Source: Edaphochlamys debaryana (Eukaryota; Chlorophyta; Chlorophyceae; Chlamydomonadales). From it: DNA of 64,000 nucleotides. Below the pieces are notes generated by a model. It did no database searches, was not told the origin of the DNA, and was given only the letters and a program-made list of their open reading frames with translations. Position 1 is the first letter of the stretch; each line of letters opens with the position of its first letter. This document shows positions 32,301-42,741 of the stretch, in pieces. The translations under genes were made by a program, and so were the position numbers. Location of the stretch: contig JAEHOE010000129.1 of NCBI GenBank assembly GCA_016858145.1, forward strand, positions 248,001 to 312,000, in the 5' to 3' direction.

Positions 32301-35300
32301 GCGGCGGGGCTGCGGTCCCGGGGCCTGTCCAGCGGGTGCAAGACCGCGTACGAAGCCATCATGGCCGCCGCTACAAGGAAGCTCGAGGCCCTGCACGGCG
32401 AGTGCGAGGAGGCCTGGGGCCAGGCGGCGGCGGCGCGGGCACAGACGGTGGCGGCGCGGGCACAGGTGGCGACGGCGCAGGGCCAGGCGGCGACGGCGCA
32501 AGCTCAGGCCAGAGAGGCTCGGGCCGAGGCGGAGGCGCTTCGGGAGGAGCTTGCCGCAGGCGCGCTGCTGAGCCTCGCGCACGGCTCGACGGCGGCGGCG
32601 GTGGCTTGTGGCCCTGCAGCTGCGGCTGCGCCCGCCGAGGCCCAGACGCAGACAGAGGCGCCGCCAGCTCCGGACCCGGCCCTGGAGACTCAGCTGAGGA
32701 CGGCCCTGGCGGAGCTGGAGTGTGCGAGGGTGGCCCTGGAGGAGGAGCAGCGCTGGCGCGTCGCAGCCATGCACGAGGCCCAGACGCAGCGGGCCCGGGC
32801 GGACACCGCGGGGCGCGAGGCGGAGCAGCTGAGGGCGAGCTTTGTCTCGACGGCCGCGGTGCTGGTGCTCACACGGCAGAGCCTGGCGGCGGAGAGGCAG
32901 GCTCGTGCCGACGCGGAGGCAGGGGCGCAGCTGACGGCCCCGGCGGACCCGCAAGCGGCCGAGGGGCTGAGGTGGCAGCTGGCGGCGGCGCAGGCAGACG
33001 CTGCGAACGCCCAGGCCGAAGCCACACAGGCTCAGATTGAGGCTGCGAGGCTTCGCCAGCAGCTGGCGGCAGTGACGACAAGTTTCGAGCCAACAGCCCA
33101 GGCCGAGGTGGAGGCGGAGCGGGCGGGGCGCGTCACAGCGGAGACCAAGCTTGCCACTGCGCAGGCGCAAGTGGTGGAGGCGCGGGCGGAGGCGCGGGCG
33201 GAGCGGGAGCGGGCGGACGCTGCGGCGAGGGAGGCCGACGCGCTTAGGGATGAGGCATTTTTGTACCAAGTCGCCAAGGAGCAGTTAGACCGGCTGAAGG
33301 CGGAAGTCAAAGAGGCGCGTGACGGCACCGCGGCCCTTCGCCTGCAGCTGCAGGCCGCCCACGCCGCCGCTGCGGCGGCGCGGGGGCAGGCCGCAGCGCT
33401 GGAGGCGGCTGCGGGGGCCGCCGCGACACAGCGCGAGGCCGTAGAGGCAGAGCTTGCCGTGACGGCGGCGCGCCTGACCGCGGCGGAGACCGCCGGGGCC
33501 GAGGCTCAGGACCGCATCACGGAGCTGGAGAGAGAGCTGGCGGCAGCGCACGCCGCTGCAGAGACGGAGCGCCAGGCCGCAGCGGCGGCGAGGTCTGAGG
33601 CGGCGGAGGAGCGGCAGAAGAGGGCCGTGGCAAAGGCCGCAGCCCGGCAGCGGGCGGCGGAGGTAGCCGGGCAGCATGCGGCGACCTTGGCCGAGATGCG
33701 CGCCGGGGCAGCGGCGGCCGCGGAGGCCGCCGCACAGGATCGGGCGGCCCAGGCGGTGCGGCAGCATGCCGAAGCGCTGAGTGCTGAGCAGAGGAGGCGC
33801 GAGGCAGCGGAGGCGGAGGCGGAGGCGCAGCGGCAGGAGTCACAGGCCAAGGCAGCGGGCCTGGCCGCTGCGGAGACCGCCCTTGCTGCCGCAGAGGGCC
33901 GCGCAGCGGCACTGCGAGAGGAGCTTGCGGCGTCAAGGGCTGAGGCTAATGAAGAGCGGCGGCGGCGGGCAGACGAGGGGGCGGCGGCTCGGGAGCGGGA
34001 GGACAAGACGGCCGGCCAGCATGTGGAGGCGCTGAGTGCCGAACGGCGGCGGCGCGAGGCAGCGGAGGCCGAGGTCGCGGCGCTGCGACTGGAGTGTGAG
34101 GCTAAGACGGCGAGCCTGGCCAGCGCGGAGACAGCCCTGGCCGGGGGCATGGGCGCTGCGGAAGCCACCCTGGCTGCCGCACAGGCCTGCGCATCAGGGC
34201 TAAAGGAAAAGCTGGCGGCCGCTGAGGCGGACATGAGGACCGAGCGCCATGCCAAGGAGGCTCTGGAGCAACAGCTGGCGGCGTCCCGCAGCCAGGCGGC
34301 CGAGGCGCAGGCAGAGGCTGAACGCGAGAGCCAGGCCGCGGCGGCACGGCTAGCGGCGGAGGCCGAGGCTTCAGCCGCTGCGGCGGCGGCCCTGGCAGCT
34401 GCGCAGACCCGCGCAACGGAGCTAGAGGATCGGCTAGCGGCGGCTGACTCCGAGTCGGCGGCGGCGAGGGACCGTGCGGCGGCGCTCGAGACGCAGCTCG
34501 CAGCTGCAAAGGCCGAAGCGGCAGCGCTGCTTGAAACTCGGCTTGCCGCCGCGAAGGCCGAGGCGGCGGTGGAGCTAGCGGCTCAGCGGGCGGCCGCACG
34601 GGGCCAAGCTGAGGCGGAGATCGCTTCCCTGGCTTGGCAGCTGGCGGCGGCTCGGGGTGAGGCCAATCGGACGCAGGGGCAGCTCACAGACGCAAGGGCA
34701 GAGCTCCAAGCCAGCCACGGACGGGAGGAGCGCGCACGCAGGGATGCGGAGGCGGCCCAACAGCAGGCAGAGCAGCTCAGGGCCGAGCTGGCCTCACAGC
34801 GGACCGCCGCGGCCGAGAGGCACGCGGTCTTGACGGGGCTGCTGCAAGCGGAGCGGGCGAAGGCGGGGCTTGCGATGGAGCGGCGGGAGACCGCAGAGTT
34901 GGACCTGGCGGATGCTCAGGAGGCGCTGACGGCAGCGCAGGCGCAAGCTGCGGATCTGGAGGGCCGCCTGGCGGAGGCGGAGCAGGCGGAGGCGGAGGCG
35001 CAGGGGGCGCTGACGGCGGTGCAGGCCAATGCTGCGGACCTTGAGGACCAGCTCGCGGCGGCGGAGCACGCTACGGCAGAAGCTCGGGCAGCACGGACGG
35101 CGGCGCAGGCGCGGACGGAAGGGCTTGAGGCGCAGCTGAGCTCGGCCCTGGCCGATGCGGACCGCACGAGTGCCGACCTGGCGGCAGCCCGGCAGGTCGC
35201 TGACCACTCCAGGCGAGAGCTCCTGGAGGCTCAGGAGCGGGCGTCGACGATGCAGCAACAGCTGACGGATGCGCATGGGGCAGCGGAGAGAGAGCGCGAG

Positions 35301-36335
35301 ACCCGGGCGGCGCTGGCGGGACAGCTGGCGGCGGCGCAGGCAGAGGCGCTGACGGCCAGCCGAGAGCGGGAGGAGCGGGAGGAGCAACTACGCAGGGAGC
35401 TGGCCGCCGCCAGTGAGCGAGCGGCGACGCTGGCAGGGCAGCTGGCGGCAGCGCAGCAAGGGGAGGAGCAGGCGCGCTGGGAGCTGGCAGCTGCCGATGC
35501 GAGGTCGGCAGCGCTGGCGGGACAGGTGGCGGCGGCGCAGCAAGCGGAGGAGCAGGCGCGCTGGGAGCTGGCCGGTGCGTTGGTGGGGATCAAGCAGGCC
35601 CAGCGTGAAGCCACAGAGGATGAGCACGCGGCGGCGGCCGCAGCCTTGGCCAGCGCACAGGCGGAGCTGGCGGCAGCTGCGGAGCGGGCGGCGGGCTTGG
35701 AGCAGCAGCTAGAGGCAGCGCGGGCTGAGGCAGCGAGCGCACAGGCGGCGGCGGCGCAGCAGCTGGCGGAGACAGCCCTTGAGGCGGAGCGGGAGCGGGG
35801 GAGGGCGGAGGCTGTGACGGCCGAGCTACACAGCAGCCTGCATCGGGCGACGCTGGTGCAGAGGGAAGCTGAGGGTGCGCGGGCGCGTCTGGAAGCAGCA
35901 AACACGAACCTTGACAGCGCAAGGAGCCGTGTGATGGCGCTGGTGGGGCAGCTGGCGGCGGCTCGGGCGGCCGCTATGAGCGAGGCGCGGGAGGCGGCGG
36001 CGGCAGCGGAGGCGACGGAGGCGGAGCTAGGGCGGCAGCGGGCGGCGGCGCTCGCACGGGCAGACGAGCTTTCCGCGGAGCGGCAGCTTGTGCAGGAGCG
36101 GGCCGAAGGGGAGCGGGCTGAGCTGGACACGGCTCGGTCAGGCCTGGCGTCGGCCGAGGCCTCGGTGGCCCGCGGCCGGGAGGAGGTGGAGGGGTTGAGG
36201 AAGGAGCTCCGAGCGGCAAAGCTGGACGCGGAGGCCGAGCGGCGGCAGCGGCAGGCGCAGGCGGAGAGGCTGCAAGCGGCGGAGGAGCGGGTCCGGGGCA
36301 TGCAACGGGCCGTGGCGGGACTGCAGGGGGCGTAG
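29341..36335 (+). CDS. Gene D: Cys4 N-module plus giant nuclear coiled-coil protein
   Basis: Largest family member: exons 29341-29358 (MASEQP), 29495-29962, 30141-30260, 30439-30552, 30718-30798, 30927-36335; all phase 0, 2069 residues. The N-module is intact (WADEVFHLDPPPAG, CPWVSACGPHCGAGPRC, HFGHLPPQLR). Exon 5 is strongly acidic (DDEDAEEEADEE). Exon 6 opens with the basic patch PLKRQRT, passes through about 400 Ala/Pro-rich residues (PHGQVVLTVSPIPPPPPVP) and then more than 1,300 residues of nearly unbroken Ala/Glu/Arg/Gln coil with very few Gly or Pro. Length and layout recall SMC- or synaptonemal-type rods, but there is no ATPase head and no recognisable homology. The first exon is supported by the shared 5' block. 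A filamentous nuclear scaffold is an inference. Confidence 0.8.
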
Positions 36336-36363
36336 GGGGCTCCGAGGGCAGGACTGACACATG
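36330..36363. repeat. 34-bp direct repeat, left copy (end of gene D)
   Basis: GCGTAGGGGGCTCCGAGGGC and the next 14 nt recur exactly at 41834-41867, behind FBH1 copy 2; weaker similarity continues about 20 nt beyond a 4-nt insertion in the right copy. Each copy begins at a GCG TAG stop. It marks a duplication or insertion boundary around the second helicase. Confidence 0.85.
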
Positions 36364-36686
36364 GCATCGGGCTTGACAGACGGCGGCCTGCGGAGGTTTG
36401 ACCTTGGTGTAGCGCAGGGTGTGTGTGTTAACGCGGCTGATCCTGCTGCGTAGATGCTGCGGCAGAGCCCCGGCCCCGTTCGCCGTTTGGCTTGACTTCG
36501 AGCGCCGAGCTGCGGTTGGACAAGCAAGGGCTACATGCACGGTTAGTTGCCACCCCGGGAGCCAGAGCATTGCTTTCGAAGGCCCGTCCTGCGTCAGGGC
36601 ATGGGGCCAATCTGGTGGCGGCAAGGAGCGTTGGGGGTTGACGGGGGTTCAACGTTGGCGATGGCACGGTGCGGCTCGGGGCCGGG
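36336..36686. other. Intergenic region between gene D and FBH1 copy 2
   Basis: Gene D 3' flank and the presumed helicase promoter. Apart from the direct repeat at its left edge, nothing could be assigned. Confidence 0.4.
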
Positions 36687-39600
36687 ATGTCTGTAGAACC
36701 AGGGCATTCCGACCCAGTTCCCTACTGTCACCTCAGCCTCAACCGAGTGGCGTTAGCTCTGCTCGCCATGCTGGGCCGCGTGGGCGATGCCGGGCGCGGC
36801 CTCGGCCTGCTCGCGAGGTGGGTCGGTCGCAAGCGCTCTCGGCCGGCCTCGGCAACCCGCACTGCTCCTAACATCATTGCTGCGTCCCCTCATTGCGCCG
36901 CAGGTGCCTGGTCGACCGCTCCCCGCTCGCGGTCGCCGCGCCGGGCGGCTGCTGCGCGACGTCCTCGGGTCCCCCGCCGCTGCGGCAGCCCTCGCACTCG
37001 CCGTTCTGGGCAACCTCGACAGCGACTCGGATGCTGGTGAGTCGATCGATTGCGCTGCGGCGCGGCTCGCTTGTGGTGCGGCTCGCTTGCGGCGCGGCGC
37101 CGCTCGCTTGCCTGTAGATGCGTTCACCCCTCCGCCTGCTGCTGCGCGGCTGCCGCAGAGCCGCACCCGGCAGCGGCGGGACCCTCCGGAGCCGGGTGAA
37201 GAGGTGAGCGCACGCAGCATTGCGGTACGCGTTCTTCCCTCGACGCCATCTACGCCCCCAGCTACGCCCCTCCCTCGCCACCCTCAACCCCAGGAGGAGC
37301 TGTTCCGCGGTATGGCCCTCAGCCGCGAGCAGCAGGCGGCCCGGTGGCCCCGCTTCGAGTCGGCCGAGGGGCAGCCGCATGTGACGATGTGAGCAACTCG
37401 TTGGGTGATGCGTGGCTAGGGGGCTCCAGTCAGGACGCTGTGGCAACCACATGTGCCCCCTGCCCCGTCCCCAGCATCACAGCCTTCGCTGGCGCTGCCA
37501 AGTCCACTCAGGCAAGGCTGCTCGTGCGCTCCCACCCCCATCGTCAGTTCCTGTACCTTGCCTTCAACAAGGCTGCCGCGGTAGGTCGCTGCGGTCTGCG
37601 GTGTTGCTTGCACTGCTGAGTGTTGCAGTCACTGGCGCTGCCGTACAACAGGTGCAAGCCGAAATCGCCATGAAGGCGGATCCCAAGGAGGGTGCGTGGG
37701 TGGCCGCTTAGCTTGTTGCGTTGTACTAGCGTCTGAGCGGTTGCAATAGCGCAAATTGATCTTCTCCATCTTTTCCCATCCCTGCAGCCCGCCGGTCAAC
37801 GCCCCCCGGCACCCGCCTGCCAACTCAGAACTTCAAGGTCCACACCACCCACGCGCTGGCGTACGCGAAGTTTGGCGTGGGCCGCTGCTTTGAAGGCCGG
37901 GAGCTGGTGCCCTCGCTGCCCACCAAGCTGGTGCAACAGCTCCTGATGCAGGTATGCCCATGGGAGGGGCCTGATGGAGCTTGGTGTGTAGCTGCAAACC
38001 TCTTTCTCCTTCTGCACCAGATTATGTGCGCATCAATCACGCGTGCCTAGCCCACCAACTCACGCCAACACACTCCTCTCCATCCCAACCACCCTGGCAG
38101 CACTGGGGGGTAACCGACGAGCGCTGGGTGCTCCCGCACCTCGCAGCGGGTCTGCGGCGCACGCTGGAGGCCTTCTGCATGGGCGCGGAGGCCGAGCTGG
38201 CGGAGGTGCACCTGCCCAAGGATACTAAGGGCAAGCAGGGCCGGTACAACACACGTGTGCGTGGGGTAGCATGTGGTTCTCGCATGTCCACGCTGCTCAT
38301 AGTCTCCGTTTCGGTTGCGTACCGGTATCCCTCCCCCCTCCCGCAGTCCTGCAGCTAATGGACCAGCAGATGAGCGAGCTGCTCTGGCGCATGGGGGGGC
38401 AGGACCCGGCGCAGCTGAGGCGGGAGGCGGGGGGGGCGCTGCCGCTGCACCCCGGGTACAGCCGCAGCAGGCTCACGGCAGCGGCGAGGTCGCTGTGGGA
38501 GCAGTGAGCAGGAGGCGGGGCCGGGGACTGGGGGCTGAGTAGCAGGGGCCGAGGCCCGGGGCGGGAGTTGGGGGCTTGCTGTGGGTGAAGTTGCCAGGAC
38601 TGATGGGGTCCTCACTCATGTGTGGCCGCCGTGTGACGTTAGTACGCAGTGCTCTCGCCCGCAGTGCCCTGGGCCTTTCCTGCCGCTCCGCCCCAGGCTG
38701 GTGGCGCCCTTCAGCACGCTGCCCTTCTTCCACAACCTGTACCTCAAGATGTGGGCGCTGTCGGGTGACAGATTGGTGAGTCATGCGTTTGGGGCGTAGG
38801 GCGATGGGCGCTGTAGGTTCTCTCGTCGCTTCGGCCGAGCCCGTTCACAGTGTAATGGTACGGAGGCTTCGCAAAAGCGAGCGAGCAACCTTGCGCTCGC
38901 CAGGCCTTAACCCCGCTCACGCATTACTCATGCCCCAATCCTCCGTTTCTCGCTCTTGACCGGTCTCCACCTGCAGTCCCCCATCAGCGCCGAGGGGCGG
39001 CCGGTGGTTCTGCTGGTGGACGAGGCTCAGGACCTCAATGCAGTGACGCGCCAGGTGGGGGAGGAGGGAGCGTGGGCCTTGGGAGGGGTCCAATTCGTGG
39101 CGTGTGCTAGCCCCTGGCTACTATCATGGATGGGGGACACTGCTTGCCAATCCGGCCTATGCGGGCCTACGCGAATGGAATTATGGCTTGACGCGCATGA
39201 CCCACTCTCTTGCTCTTGCTTTCCGCCGGCTTGAGTCTCTAGGTGCTCCTTCACAAGCAGCGGCTGCCCACGATCCTCCTCGGCGACTGACACCAGCAGA
39301 TCTACGCCTTCAACGGGGCGTGCGGGCTCATGCGGAAGGAGAGCTGGTGGGCGGAGGGGCCACGAGCGCGTGGGGGCTTTCACGGCTTGGGACTGCGCCG
39401 CGGTCGGCCACTGGCGCAGGCACTACTAAGGCCCTGGGCTCGCCACACATCCCTTCTGTCTCCTGCACGGACCGCTCGCTGCTTCTGCAATCCCCCTGCC
39501 TTCCCCCGCAGGAAGGACCTGGGCAGCCCCTCGGAGCTCGTGCTGCGGCAGACCTTCCGCTTCGGCCCCGAGGTCGCGGCCCTGGTCAACGGCGTCATGA

Positions 39601-41469
39601 AAGACGCCCTGGAGGAGAAGCGGGACTTCGGCAACGTGAGCACTTGGCAAACAATCCCTCTCGCCGACCCCTTGCCTCCTCCCTGTTGACCTGGGTCTTG
39701 CCGTTGACCGCACCCCTCCGCCAACATGCACCCCTCTCACCCAAGCTCGTGCTCCCACCCCGCCCCCTCCCAGCCCTCCGGCTGCCACCCGGGTGTGGTC
39801 TACGCCATGGCACCGCGCGGCCGGGGCCTGGGGGAGCTGACGGCCGCCGACCTGCAGCCACAGGACGGAGACGGCGAGGAAAGTGGACCAGCATTCGGGG
39901 GCTGGCAGTTGGTTCAGTGCCCGCTGCGCAGCAGCAGCCTCGACCCGGCCTTTCCTGTAAGCTTCGAGGTCACCCCCGAGTGTGAGTGCGGTCGGGGCGG
40001 CGAGCCATGCTACAGACTTCAAGTCTCTTCAAGGCTTCCTGCTGCTTCTTGGCGCGTGCTAGTGCCCTACACTCATCCCCCTGTTTCTACTGATTCCACA
40101 TCCCCCTCCGCTCTCTGCCTTTTCCCCCTTTGCCCTGCAGTCGGTGTGGCGCTCATCCCGCCCGGCTGGCGACCGCCCGCGTCGTCGTCGTCGACCCCCG
40201 CCTCCTCCTCACGCCCCCCCGCCCGCCCCCTGCTCACCTACGTGGGCCGCACCAACGCCGCGCTGCTGGGGGCGGCCCTGGAGCTCGTCCAGGCGGGGCG
40301 CAGCGTGGCGGTGTCTCTGGAGTCTCAGGAGCTGGAATGCATCCTGGCATGCTGGGTGGACGTCAAGCGGTTCATGTGGGTATGGTCAGGGAAAACGGAG
40401 TTTCAGGTTACAAGGTTCAGGCTCACAGGACGTCAGTGGCAGGCAGGCCTGAAGTAGGGCCGTGTGCCTCGGCCTTTGCAGGGGCGGCTACCGCGGCTGG
40501 CCGCCGGAGCACCAGCTCTACGGTCTGGACTCCATGACAGACCTGGCGGCGCTGGCGGCCATTGAGATGGGCACACCCCTGTTCTCCGCGCTTGAGCTGG
40601 TAAGGGCGAGGATCAGCGGTCGCCCACCCATTAGCGACTCGCTTACCGCTTCGCTTCCACGGCAGGTGCGGCGGCTCCCCAGCAAGACCCTCAGCGACTG
40701 GCGGCACATGATGGAGGAACTGGTGGGTGCCGAGCGCTCGAGGGCCCGCCTTAGCACGCAAGCCAGGCTTCAAACGCTTTTCGCTTCTATCTCACCCCTT
40801 CTCCCTCCCCTCCCTGCATGCTCAGGTCCCCGACCGCCATGCCGCCGACTTCTTCCTGGTTACGGCCCACAAGATGAAGGGAGACGAGGCGCCCGTGGTG
40901 CAGGTGGGGGGGGGAAGAGGGGAGGGGAGGGCGGTGGAAGGGCGGTGGAAGCGGAGGGGATCGGAGCGGTAAGGTAGGCAGCCTCTTGTTTATTTGTTGC
41001 AGCTCTCTTACATGGTTACGGCGTGTGCAATGTGCGCAGGTAGCAGACGACTTCGTAGAAGTGGTGAGGACGGGGCAAAGGTCTGGTTTCCTTGTCTTCT
41101 CGCTCAAGTTCCAATACCTCTTTGGCCCTTTCCCTAGGCCCCCACGCACCCCGACGACCGCCGGCACCTGGCCCGCATGCGCTCCGCCCCCTCGGCCAGC
41201 GACGAGCTGCACCTGGTCTACGTGGCGGCAACACGGGCGAGGACGGTGCTCATGCTCAACAGGTGGGCGGCTGCTGGTTCCGTGGTTGGTCCGTCCGTCG
41301 GAGAGCAGGGGGGGCAGGGGGGCTTCCGTCGCCGAAGAGGTTCGGACTGGAAGAGTGCGGAGAGTGTCCACGCCCTGCCCATGCATGGCCCCCTTGCGCC
41401 CCGTCCCCCAGGGGCCTGACGCGCCTGGCGCTGGGGCTGCACCGGCGGCGCGCGCAGCTGTTGGGATGA
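36687..41469 (+). CDS. FBH1: FBH1-like UvrD-family DNA helicase, copy 2 (in-frame TGA, C-terminus truncated)
   Basis: Paralogue of copy 1 with matching exon phases. Homologous exons: 37294-37388, 37475-37580 (AFAGAAKSTQ), 37652-37691, 37788-37951 (THALAY), 38101 onward (donor unclear), 38347-38503, 38697-38775 (YLKMWALSGD), 38977-39054 (LVDEAQD), 39243-39346, 39512-39635 (QTFRFG), 39774-39981, 40141-40375 (YVGRTN), 40482-40599, 40666-40722, 40826-40903 (TAHKMKGDEAPVVQ), 41040-41063 (VADDFVEV), 41138-41262 (LVYVAATRA), 41412-41469. The 5' exons and start (ATG 36687 proposed) are uncertain. In the LGD-x-HQQIY motif, Arg CGA of copy 1 is TGA here (39288-39290). At the exon after LVYVAATRA the donor GT has become TT, so the frame ends LLG-stop at 41469 and the zinc-finger exons are lost. 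Motif V is intact, unlike copy 1. Probably a pseudogene, unless the TGA is a sequencing error. Confidence 0.8.
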
Positions 41470-41639
41470 TGCGCGAGTCGGAGCTCGTGATGGGAGGGGC
41501 GAGGTGGGTTCCATCTTCCATGGACTCCACGTGTGGGCGAGGCATTGGTCGGCAAGGCCCTGTGCTTGCACACGCACCGCTGCACTACCTGTACCCCTTC
41601 CTCACCAGCCATACTCTTACCTGCTGTTCCCCCTCGTGC

Positions 41640-41839
41640 AGAGGTGCTGCCGCGGGAGGCTCTGTGGCTCGCAGCTCTTGGGCGGCCGAATTGCAATGGG
41701 CGGAGCCTTGGCCTATCCTGGCCTGCCAGGAGCGGCCACTATACGGCTGGCGGACGAGGCGCGAAGGGCCGGGGCGCTTATGGACCTGGCAGGGGTGATG
41801 GGGACTGCAGGCGCCGGGGACACAGGCTTCCCAGCGTAG
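41640..41839 (+). pseudogene. Degenerate 3' remnant of FBH1 copy 2
   Basis: A splice acceptor followed by GGTGCTGCCG matches the start of copy 1's exon at 6658, but similarity fades within about 20 nt and neither CxxC pair is found. The frame ends at GCG TAG (41835-41839), where the 34-bp repeat shared with gene D begins. Confidence 0.4.
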
Positions 41840-41867
41840 GGGGCTCCGAGGGCAGGACTGACACATG
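41834..41867. repeat. 34-bp direct repeat, right copy
   Basis: Exact match to 36330-36363. Together the two copies bracket the whole of FBH1 copy 2. Confidence 0.85.
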
Positions 41868-42741
41868 CATGGCATGGGGCTGCACAGACACCAGAGCCCA
41901 TGCCCCGGTTCCCGTCTGGCTTACTTACCGCCGAAACGCCGAACAGGGGGCAACCTGTGAGCGGTGCGTGCGCCTTTTGCGCCGTGGAGGGTGCTGGCCC
42001 GAACCAGGCAGGGGCGGGGGCGTCAAGATTGGGGCCCGAGCATGGCCCGCTATGTCCAATGCATGCTACAGTGCATGCAATGGGAGCGGTCCCTGCGCCG
42101 TCCGCCGTGGTGCATGTTGCAGAACCCACTCAGCTGGTGGTTTGGCGGGTGAAGACTGGGCTGGAGAGGGCCGGCATCCGATGCGAGTCGCCAGGAGGCG
42201 AGGGGTTAACGGCGGGTCTGAACGAACGGTGGCGTGCGTAGGGTGTGTGCATCGGATGCCGGCCTGCGCTGCGGATGCCTGGATGGATTGCCCCCGTCTG
42301 GCGGGGGGCAGGCCTGGAGAGGGTCGGCATGGATGGGAGGGGGACTCTCGGGGGTAACGGCACGCGGGAGGGGTCCGGCATGGCGGGAGCTGGCGCAATC
42401 GGGCGGGAGTGCTCGAGGCCCTCGAGGCGCGCGCATTGGCGCTCCGCGGGCCCCCAGCAGCTTTACCCAGAGCACCGGCAGCTGCCACAAGGCCAAGTCG
42501 AGCCCTTGCTTTGCCGCGGCGCCGCGTTCGCGTGTAGGCGCTTTGCCACGGCTCCTCGCTGGGCCCGACTCGCAGCGGTGAAGCGGCACGAGAATCTGCG
42601 CATAGCGTTGGCAGCGCGGTTGCCGCTTGCTGTTCGCGCGGGCGCACCGGAGCGCAGAGCACTGCGCGCGGCGTAGCCCTCGGGCCTGGGCGCAAGGCTC
42701 GAGCTCGCACCTGCAGCTGCCTTGGTGTCATAGCTTTCGGA
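41868..42741. other. Intergenic region upstream of gene E
   Basis: No gene supported. A diverged repeat containing CTGGAGAGGG(C/T)CGGCAT occurs near 42160 and 42313. The last 200 nt are probably the promoter and 5' UTR of gene E. Confidence 0.4.

Noticed and set aside
39288..39290. TGA in FBH1 copy 2 as a selenocysteine codon
   Set aside because: The paralogue has Arg at this position, no UvrD helicase is known to use selenocysteine here, and no SECIS-like element was identified.
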